Positions 14,201-19,977 of a stretch of 22,553 nt of DNA are shown here, piece by piece (position 1 is the stretch's first letter; each line of letters begins with the position of its first letter). The DNA is from Methanocrinis alkalitolerans (GTDB taxonomy: Archaea > Halobacteriota > Methanosarcinia > Methanotrichales > Methanotrichaceae): contig NZ_JARFPL010000036.1 in the NCBI RefSeq assembly GCF_029167205.1, positions 1 through 22,553 on the forward strand, written 5' to 3'. A model generated the notes under the pieces. That model saw only the letters and a program-made list of their open reading frames with translations. It was not told the DNA's origin and ran no database searches. Position numbers and translations under genes: made by a program.

Positions 14201-14293
14201 GCGCCGATGGTCTAGTGGTTATGACTTGGGCCTTCCAAGCGGCAGACGTCGCGGAGCAAGCCCAAAACCCGGGTTCGAATCCCGGTCGGCGCA
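14201..14293 (+). tRNA. tRNA-Gly (anticodon UCC) with a 21-nt intron
   Basis: The acceptor stem GCGCCGA (14201-14207) pairs with TCGGCGC (14286-14292), with discriminator A at 14293; CCA is not encoded. The D arm (GTC/GAC), the anticodon stem and the T arm (CCCGGGTTCGAATCCCGG type) are complete. The anticodon TCC is at 14234-14236, so it reads GGA/GGG glycine codons. The anticodon arm is interrupted by an intron at 14238-14258, between positions 37 and 38. After removal the loop is CTTCCAA with the 6-bp stem TTGGGC/GCCCAA. Confidence 0.95.
14238..14258 (+). other. tRNA intron with bulge-helix-bulge splice motif
   Basis: The folding is textbook hBHBh'. The outer helix is TTGGGC/GCCCAA and the central 4-bp helix is CTTC (14232-14235) with GGAG (14253-14256). 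Two identical 3-nt bulges CAA lie at 14236-14238 and 14257-14259, and the inner helix GCGGC/GTCGC (one G-U pair) has loop AGAC. Cutting each bulge between its second and third base removes 21 nt and restores a normal anticodon loop. The tRNA splicing endonuclease is the expected enzyme. Confidence 0.92.
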
Positions 14294-14333
14294 TCTCGTT
14301 TTACCTCGTATTTTTACCTCTTATTGTCCCATC

Positions 14334-14385
14334 TCGTCATATGACGAAATCCTCTTCGTTAACTTTATATTCTAAGGAGGCTCCT
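14334..14385 (+). promoter_or_regulatory. Promoter of the HTH regulator gene with two palindromes
   Basis: A perfect 14-bp palindrome TCGTCATATGACGA (14334-14347) is followed by an overlapping pair ACGAA/TTCGT (14344-14348, 14355-14359). Next come a TATA box TTTATATT (14364-14371) and a second palindrome AGGAG-G-CTCCT (14375-14385) between the TATA box and the predicted start of transcription. The arrangement suits negative autoregulation by the HTH protein encoded directly downstream. Confidence 0.55.
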
Positions 14386-14394
14386 CTCAGTTCC

Positions 14395-15114
14395 ATGTCG
14401 GCTGGGGGGGATATCTCTGATATTCGAGGACTGCTCGCAGAAAAGATGGCCGGTGAGATCACTCTGTCTCATAATCCCGGTGAGACTCTCAAAAAATGGC
14501 GGAGAAACTTCGGGATCACCCAGACCGAGCTCTCCAACCACCTGGGCATTTCGCCCTCTGTGATAAGCGATTATGAGAGCGGCAGACGGAGGTCCCCCGG
14601 CATTCTGATCGTCAGCAAGATCATCGACGCCCTTTTGACCATCGACGAATTTCGGGGTAGCGGCACCGCCAGGACTTACTGCTCGATGCTCAGCGACGGA
14701 GGCAGCTTCGGCCGGATATGTTTCGTTTGCGAATACCAGCAGCCTGTTTCTCTATCGAAGTTCGTCGATCAGATCGGTGCCTGCATCGTCTGCGGAGACG
14801 TCGACGTCACCATTTACGGCTATTCGATCATCGACAGCATGAAGGCTATTTTTGAGTTTCTCCCCGATCAATTTCACAGGATATACGGCAGGAGCACCGC
14901 CCGGGCCCTGATATTCACCGGCGTCTCCACCGGCAGATCGCCGATGGTGGCAGTGAGGGTCAGCCAACTCAAACCCGGGGCCGTGATCCTCCAGGGGATC
15001 GAACCCTCCGAGGTGGACGGGGTGGCCAGGAAGATCGCGGAGCTGGAGAGGATCCCCCTCTTCGCCACCAACATCTCGGCCGAGGACCTAGTGAACAATC
15101 TTAATCAAAGGTGA
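14395..15114 (+). CDS. HTH (XRE-type) transcriptional regulator preceding the HMG-CoA synthase genes
   Basis: A 239-residue archaeal regulator. Residues about 22-85 hold an XRE/Cro-type helix-turn-helix (LKKWRRNFGITQTELSNHLG, then ISPSVISDYESGRRRSPG). The C-terminal half (about 105-239; includes CIVCGDVDVTIYGYSIIDSM and RARALIFTGVSTGRSPMVAVR-like segments) looks like the ligand- or partner-sensing domain of archaeal regulators of the COG1709 type; that family name is from memory. An open frame extends upstream through the tRNA gene, so the start must be later. ATG 14395 sits about 26 nt after a TATA box centred at 14367, which implies a leaderless mRNA. The AGGAGG at 14375-14380 would then be promoter DNA rather than a ribosome-binding site. 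HMG-CoA synthase starts 4 nt after the stop, so it probably controls that operon. Confidence 0.85.
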   Translation: MSAGGDISDIRGLLAEKMAGEITLSHNPGETLKKWRRNFGITQTELSNHLGISPSVISDYESGRRRSPGILIVSKIIDALLTIDEFRGSGTARTYCSMLSDGGSFGRICFVCEYQQPVSLSKFVDQIGACIVCGDVDVTIYGYSIIDSMKAIFEFLPDQFHRIYGRSTARALIFTGVSTGRSPMVAVRVSQLKPGAVILQGIEPSEVDGVARKIAELERIPLFATNISAEDLVNNLNQR

Positions 15115-15118
15115 TGGA

Positions 15119-16156
15119 ATGCCTGTGGGAATAGTCAGCTATGGTGTGTATATACCTCGGTACAGGATAAAGGCTGAGGAGATCGCCAGGGTTTGGGGCG
15201 AGAGGGAGGATATGGCCCAAAGCCTCAACGTCTTCGAGAAATCCGTCCCGGACTTCGACGAGGACGCCGTTACCATCGCCGTCGAGGCGGCGAGGAACGC
15301 TCTCAAGCGGGCCTCCATCGATCCGGCCAGGATCGGGGCGATCTACGTCGGGTCCGAGAGCCACCCTTACGCCGTAAAGCCGACGGGGACGATCGTCGGC
15401 GAGGCCATCGGCGTAGACCACCAGCTGACGGCTGCAGACTTGGAGTTCGCCTGCAAGGCCGGGACCGCGGCGATCCAGGCGTGCCTTGGCCTCGTCTCCG
15501 CTGGTATGATCGACCTGGGTTTGGCGATGGGGACTGACACCAGCCAGGGGGCACCCGGCGACGCCCTCGAGTACACGGCGGCCGCTGGCGGAGCTGCCTA
15601 CCTCATCGGCCGCGAGGACCTGGCAGCGGAGATTGAGGGGTTCTACTCCTTCACCACCGATACCCCCGACTTCTGGAGGCGGGAAGGGATGCCCTACCCG
15701 GAGCACGGGGGGAGGTTTACGGGGGTGCCCGGCTACTTCAAGCACGTCACCAGCGCCACCCGGGGCCTTTTGAAGAAGATGAAGACGATCCCCGAGGATT
15801 ACGATTACGCCGTCTTCCACCAGCCCAACGGCAAGTTTCCCCGGAGGGTGGCAAAGAGCCTGGGATTCTCCGCTGATCAGATCGAGCCGGGGCTCGTCGT
15901 CCCATGGATCGGAAACACCTACTCGGGATCGAGCCTCATAGGGCTGGCAGCGACCCTGGACGTCGCGAAGCCCGGCGATAGGATCTTTCTTGCGAGCTTC
16001 GGGTCGGGGGCGGGGAGCGACGCCTTCAGCATCAGGGTCGGTGACGCCATAGAAGATATCCGGAATCGAGCTCCCCGGGTCAGGGACTACTTCGAGAACG
16101 TCCAGTACCTGGACTACGCGGTTTACGCCAAGCACAAGGGAAAGCTGCGGCTGTGA
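15119..16156 (+). CDS. Hydroxymethylglutaryl-CoA synthase
   Basis: A 345-residue archaeal HMG-CoA synthase. It condenses acetyl-CoA with acetoacetyl-CoA to HMG-CoA in the mevalonate route to isoprenoid lipids. The thiolase-fold residues are visible: general base E80 in GSESHPYAVKPT, the acylated cysteine C112 in EFACKAGTAA, and H234 in FHQPNGKFP. NTYSGSSLIGLAA and FGSGAGSDAF are also typical. It has the length of other archaeal forms, shorter than eukaryotic ones. The ribosome-binding site AGGTGA overlaps the stop of the regulator gene. In archaea this enzyme forms one complex with the acetoacetyl-CoA thiolase and DUF35 protein that follow, passing the intermediate through a shared CoA site; the same gene order here predicts the same complex. 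Confidence 0.96.
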   Translation: MPVGIVSYGVYIPRYRIKAEEIARVWGEREDMAQSLNVFEKSVPDFDEDAVTIAVEAARNALKRASIDPARIGAIYVGSESHPYAVKPTGTIVGEAIGVDHQLTAADLEFACKAGTAAIQACLGLVSAGMIDLGLAMGTDTSQGAPGDALEYTAAAGGAAYLIGREDLAAEIEGFYSFTTDTPDFWRREGMPYPEHGGRFTGVPGYFKHVTSATRGLLKKMKTIPEDYDYAVFHQPNGKFPRRVAKSLGFSADQIEPGLVVPWIGNTYSGSSLIGLAATLDVAKPGDRIFLASFGSGAGSDAFSIRVGDAIEDIRNRAPRVRDYFENVQYLDYAVYAKHKGKLRL

Positions 16157-16160
16157 TATT

Positions 16161-17324
16161 ATGAGATCTGTATCGATTATCGGAGCTGGTTGCACGAAGT
16201 TTGGGGAGCGGTGGGACGACTCTCTCCGCGACCTGGTGGTGGAGACGGGCATCATGGCTCTGGAGGACGCGAACGTCTCCGGGGACGAGATCGACGGCCT
16301 TTACGTCGGGAACATGAGCGGCGGCCGTTTCGTGGAGCAAGAGCACATCGGCGCCCTGATATCCGACTGCGCCGGCCTATCTCGCCTTCACGTCCCCAGC
16401 ACCAGGGTCGAGGCTGCCTGCGCCTCCGGCGGGATCGCCCTCAGACAGTCGGTCCTGGCGGTGGCAAGCGGCTACTCCGACGTTGTCATAGCCGCCGGGG
16501 TGGAGAAGATGACCGACGTCACCGGAGGCGTCGCAGCCGATGCCCTAGCCGCCGCCGCCGACCGGGAGTGGGAGTGCTTCTTCGGGGCGACGTTCCCCGC
16601 CCTCTACGCCATGATAGCGAGGCTCCACATGCACCGGTACGGGACGACCCGAGAGGAGCTGGCCGAGGTGGCGGTGAAGAACCATCACAATGGCTCCATG
16701 AACCCCATATCTCAGTACCAGATGGAGATCACCGTCGACAAGGTCCTAAGATCCCCCCTCGTTGCCGACCCCCTCCGGGTCCTGGACTGCTCGCCGATCA
16801 CCGACGGCGCCGCCGCGGTGGTATTGGCCCCGACGGATTTGGCTCACAAATACTCCGACGCCCCCATCAACATCTTGGCCGCAGCCCAGGCGAGCGACAC
16901 CCTCGCCCTCCACGACCGGAGGGATATAACAACCCTCGACGCTACAGTCTCTGCGGCGAGGAAGGCCTTCGGCATGGCGAGGCTCGAACCGGAGGATATC
17001 GACCTCGCCGAGGTCCACGACGCCTTCACCATAGGGGAGATCGTGGCCATCGAGGATCTGGGGTTCGTCGAGAAGGGAGAGGGCGGCAGGGCCGCCGGGG
17101 AGGGGATCACCGCCATCGGCGGAAAGATCCCGATAAACACCTCGGGGGGGCTCAAGGCCTGTGGCCATCCCGTTGGGGCCACCGGGATCAAACAGGCTTA
17201 TGAGATGGTCCTTCAGCTCCGGGGCGAGGCGGGGAAGAGGCAGGTACAGGGGGCCGAGGTGGGGCTCGCCCACAACGTCGGCGGGTGCGGCGGCACCGCC
17301 CTCGTCCACATAATGTCGAGGTGA
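16161..17324 (+). CDS. Acetyl-CoA C-acetyltransferase (acetoacetyl-CoA thiolase)
   Basis: A 387-residue thiolase that joins two acetyl-CoA into acetoacetyl-CoA, the thermodynamically uphill first step of the mevalonate pathway. The catalytic residues are in place: C87 in EAACASGG, H286 in VHDAFT, H336 in ACGHPVGATG and C376 in NVGGCGG. It belongs to the archaeal type that lacks the usual long CoA-binding loop and relies on its partners. It starts 4 nt after HMG-CoA synthase, with only a weak ribosome-binding site, which suggests translational coupling. Tight coupling to HMG-CoA synthase through the DUF35 protein removes acetoacetyl-CoA and pulls the reaction forward. Confidence 0.95.
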   Translation: MRSVSIIGAGCTKFGERWDDSLRDLVVETGIMALEDANVSGDEIDGLYVGNMSGGRFVEQEHIGALISDCAGLSRLHVPSTRVEAACASGGIALRQSVLAVASGYSDVVIAAGVEKMTDVTGGVAADALAAAADREWECFFGATFPALYAMIARLHMHRYGTTREELAEVAVKNHHNGSMNPISQYQMEITVDKVLRSPLVADPLRVLDCSPITDGAAAVVLAPTDLAHKYSDAPINILAAAQASDTLALHDRRDITTLDATVSAARKAFGMARLEPEDIDLAEVHDAFTIGEIVAIEDLGFVEKGEGGRAAGEGITAIGGKIPINTSGGLKACGHPVGATGIKQAYEMVLQLRGEAGKRQVQGAEVGLAHNVGGCGGTALVHIMSR

Positions 17325-17328
17325 CAAA

Positions 17329-17733
17329 TTGTCCACAGTGCCACGATTCTGGAGACATATACCCCAGAGGTACAACCTGGTGGGGACTCACTGCGAAAAG
17401 TGCGACGAGTACTACTACCCGCCGAGGACGATCTGTCCCAACTGTCGCAGAAACGCCAAGATGGAGGATCACAAATTCGATGGGGAGGGGACGGTGGTGA
17501 CCTTCACCACCATATACAACGCCACCGACGACTTCAAGAGGCAGACACCCTACAACCTGGCGATCATAGAGCTTCTGGAGGGTCCGAGGCTCACAGGCCA
17601 GGTGATCTGCAGCCCCGAAGTGATCGAGATCGGGATGAGGGTGAAGCCCGTCTTCAGGATACTGTGGAAAGAGGGGGAAAGGGGGATAATCTATTATGGG
17701 ACGAAGTTCGTCCCGACGGAGGGTTGGGTCTAG
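17329..17733 (+). CDS. DUF35 OB-fold / zinc-ribbon protein of the thiolase-HMG-CoA synthase complex
   Basis: A 134-residue DUF35 protein. A rubredoxin-like zinc ribbon comes first (C22, C25, C36, C39; HCEKCDEYYYPPRTICPNC), followed by an OB-fold (about 50-130; GEGTVVTFTTIY, then LAIIELLEGPRLTGQV and IGMRVKPVFRI). In the characterised archaeal complex this protein bridges thiolase and HMG-CoA synthase and helps form the shared CoA pocket. The start is TTG at 17329, set by GAGGTGA overlapping the thiolase stop. It is last in the regulator-HMGS-thiolase-DUF35 operon. Confidence 0.93.
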   Translation: MSTVPRFWRHIPQRYNLVGTHCEKCDEYYYPPRTICPNCRRNAKMEDHKFDGEGTVVTFTTIYNATDDFKRQTPYNLAIIELLEGPRLTGQVICSPEVIEIGMRVKPVFRILWKEGERGIIYYGTKFVPTEGWV

Positions 17734-18009
17734 CCCCGTACTTCGACCGTCTCCTCCAAGGGGCCGCGATGATAGCCCTCGATATGGCGCCTCCGAAGGC
17801 CAGCCCTTCCCTATGGGGGCCAGGATCCTGGAGCCGATATCTTCTGAGGCTCTCTGCCAGGTCGGTTAAGACTAAGTATTGAGAGGTCGACCTTTGCCTT
17901 CCTGTGCGGTCTTTCCGCGCTCGTCATGGTCGAAGAATGAGATATTAGGATAAAATCAGAATCATTAAAATCTTACCGTTGCTGGTTATCGTTTAGCTCT
18001 GGCAAAGCG
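17734..18009. other. Intergenic region between the mevalonate operon and gyrB
   Basis: About 310 bases lie between the two genes, and I see no credible gene in them. A perfect 12-bp palindrome CCAGGATCCTGG lies at 17820-17831, about 90 nt after the DUF35 stop. The last 120 bases turn AT-rich toward the gyr promoter. No convincing T-tract terminator was found on the plus strand. Confidence 0.5.
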
Positions 18010-18018
18010 TTATATATA
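18010..18018 (+). promoter_or_regulatory. gyrBA promoter (TATA box)
   Basis: TTATATATAA is preceded by a BRE-like GGCAAAGCG. Its centre is about 32 nt before the gyrB ATG at 18046, so the mRNA would have a leader of only a few bases. No ribosome-binding site precedes gyrB, which fits an almost leaderless message. In bacteria gyrase genes answer to supercoiling; nothing here shows that directly. Confidence 0.65.
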
Positions 18019-18045
18019 AAGAGATAATTTGATTATGGGTTATTT

Positions 18046-19968
18046 ATGTATTCGGGGGCGAATCCGGTCTTGAGCGAAGTGATAGAGGAGTACGACGCGA
18101 GCACCATCCAGGTCCTGGAGGGGCTAGATGCCGTCAGGCGAAGGCCAGCCATGTACATAGGGAGCACCAACGGTGCAGGCCTCCACCATCTGGTCTACGA
18201 GGTGGTGGACAACAGCATAGACGAGGCGATGGCCGGCCGGTGCTCGGAGATCAACCTGGTCCTACATGCCGACGGAACCGTCTCCGTAGGCGACGACGGG
18301 AGGGGCATCCCCGTAGACATCCACGAGCATTACAAGAAGCCTGCGCTTGAGATCGTCATGACGAAGCTCCACGCTGGAGGGAAGTTCGACCACAAGTCCT
18401 ACAAGGTCTCCGGCGGCCTCCACGGCGTAGGGGTGTCGGTCGTCAACGCCCTCTCGGAGTGGCTCGAGGTAGAGGTGAGAAGAAATAGCCTCGTCTACTG
18501 GCAGAGGTACGAGCGGGGCAGGCCCGCCTCCGACCTGGAGGTCCACGGAGTCTCCGACCATACCGGCACGCAGGTCAGGTTCAAGCCCGACCCCGAGATC
18601 TTCGAGACCGTAGACTTCAGCTTCGAGATCCTGGCGAGCAGGCTCCGGGAGCTGGCCTTCTTAAACCGCGGCCTCAAGATAACGATCGAGGATGAGAAGA
18701 CGGCCAAGAGGAGAGAGTACCTCTATGAGGGGGGGATCATCTCCTTCGTCGAGCACTTGAACAAGAACAAGGACCTCCTCCACTCCCCTCCCATATACTT
18801 CTCTCGGGAGAAGGAAGGAACGTCCGTCGAGGTGGCCCTCCAGTACAACAACACCTACAATGAGAACGTCCTCTCCTTCGCCAACAACATCAACACCCGA
18901 GAGGGCGGAACCCACCTCTCGGGCTTTCGGGCCGCCCTCACCAAGACGACGAACGAGTACACCAGGGAGAACAAGCTCCTGAAGGACGAGACGAAGCTCA
19001 CCGGCGACGACCTCAGAGAGGGGCTTGTAGCTGTCATAAGCGTCCGGCTCTCCGACCCCCAGTTCGAGGGACAGACGAAGACGAAGCTCGGCAACAGCGC
19101 CGTCGGCGGGATAGTCAGCTCCCTCGTCTCCGAGGGGCTATCCGAGTTCTTCGAGGAAAACCCCCTCGTCATCAACAAGATCGTCGATAAGGCGACCCAG
19201 GCGTATCGGGCGAGGATCGCGGCGAGGAAGGCGAGGGAGCTGACCCGGAGGAAGAACGCCCTCAGCTCGGGAGGGCTTCCCGGAAAGCTCGCCGACTGCG
19301 CCGAAAAAGACCCCCATCTCTCAGAGCTCTACATCGTGGAGGGGGAGTCGGCGGGCGGCTCCGCAAAGCAGGGGAGGAACAGGCACTTTCAGGCGATCCT
19401 CCCCCTCCGGGGGAAGATCCTGAACGTGGAGAGGGCGAGGCTCGACAAGATCCTGAAGAACAACGAGATTCGAAACATCATCACCGCCCTCGGCACCGGG
19501 ATAGGCGACGACTTCCAGATCGACCGGGCGAGGTACCACAAGGTGGTGATCATGACGGATGCCGACGTCGACGGCTCCCACATAAGGACGCTCCTCCTCA
19601 CTTTCTTCTACAGGTACATGCGCGAGCTCATCGAGGCAGGATACGTCTTCATCGCCCAGCCGCCCCTCTACCAGATCAAGAGGGGCAAATCCGTAAGCTA
19701 CGCTTATTCTGAGTCGGAGCTCGCCCGGACCCTGGAGGCGGCAGGGGGCAAGGGCGCCATACAGAGGTACAAGGGCCTCGGGGAGATGAACCCGGAGCAG
19801 CTCTGGGAGACGACGATGGACCCCGATAGGAGGACGATGCTGAAAGTAACCCTGGAGGACGCTATGGAAGCGGACGAGATCTTCTCGATTTTGATGGGCG
19901 AGAAGGTGGAACCGAGGCGGGAGTTCATCGAGGCTCACGCGAGAGACGTGAGGAACCTGGACGTATGA
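18046..19968 (+). CDS. gyrB: DNA gyrase subunit B
   Basis: A 640-residue bacterial-type GyrB without the large insert of enterobacterial forms. It binds and hydrolyses ATP to drive negative supercoiling by the GyrA2B2 enzyme. The N-terminal GHKL ATPase has VRRRPAMYIGS, EVVDNSIDEA with N56, DDGRGIP and GGLHGVGVSVVNALS. The TOPRIM domain has E432 in EGESAGGSAKQGRNRHFQAI and the metal-binding DAD triad D505, D507 and D509 (TDADVDGSHI). The C-terminal region ends with QRYKGLGEMNP and the family tail. Gyrase is absent from many archaea and in methanogens is usually regarded as acquired from bacteria. It is co-transcribed with gyrA, 9 nt apart. Confidence 0.98.
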   Translation: MYSGANPVLSEVIEEYDASTIQVLEGLDAVRRRPAMYIGSTNGAGLHHLVYEVVDNSIDEAMAGRCSEINLVLHADGTVSVGDDGRGIPVDIHEHYKKPALEIVMTKLHAGGKFDHKSYKVSGGLHGVGVSVVNALSEWLEVEVRRNSLVYWQRYERGRPASDLEVHGVSDHTGTQVRFKPDPEIFETVDFSFEILASRLRELAFLNRGLKITIEDEKTAKRREYLYEGGIISFVEHLNKNKDLLHSPPIYFSREKEGTSVEVALQYNNTYNENVLSFANNINTREGGTHLSGFRAALTKTTNEYTRENKLLKDETKLTGDDLREGLVAVISVRLSDPQFEGQTKTKLGNSAVGGIVSSLVSEGLSEFFEENPLVINKIVDKATQAYRARIAARKARELTRRKNALSSGGLPGKLADCAEKDPHLSELYIVEGESAGGSAKQGRNRHFQAILPLRGKILNVERARLDKILKNNEIRNIITALGTGIGDDFQIDRARYHKVVIMTDADVDGSHIRTLLLTFFYRYMRELIEAGYVFIAQPPLYQIKRGKSVSYAYSESELARTLEAAGGKGAIQRYKGLGEMNPEQLWETTMDPDRRTMLKVTLEDAMEADEIFSILMGEKVEPRREFIEAHARDVRNLDV

Positions 19969-19977
19969 GGTGAGACG

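Noticed and set aside
14188..14394. N-terminal extension of the HTH regulator starting upstream at 14188
   Set aside because: This frame runs through the tRNA-Gly gene, its intron and the promoter palindromes. The TATA box at 14364-14371 lies inside it, so translation must start later.
15101..16255. Minus-strand open frame of 384 codons opposite HMG-CoA synthase
   Set aside because: It is a complementary-strand shadow of a gene with all catalytic residues intact; low-complexity Pro/Arg/Gly-rich sequence without family features.
16190..17203. Alternative plus-strand frame within the thiolase gene
   Set aside because: It is an Arg/Gly-rich out-of-frame product of GC-rich coding DNA; the thiolase frame carries the active-site residues.
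17769..17882. Small gene after the DUF35 gene
   Set aside because: A 37-residue frame with no clear ribosome-binding site, no family features and no supporting context.
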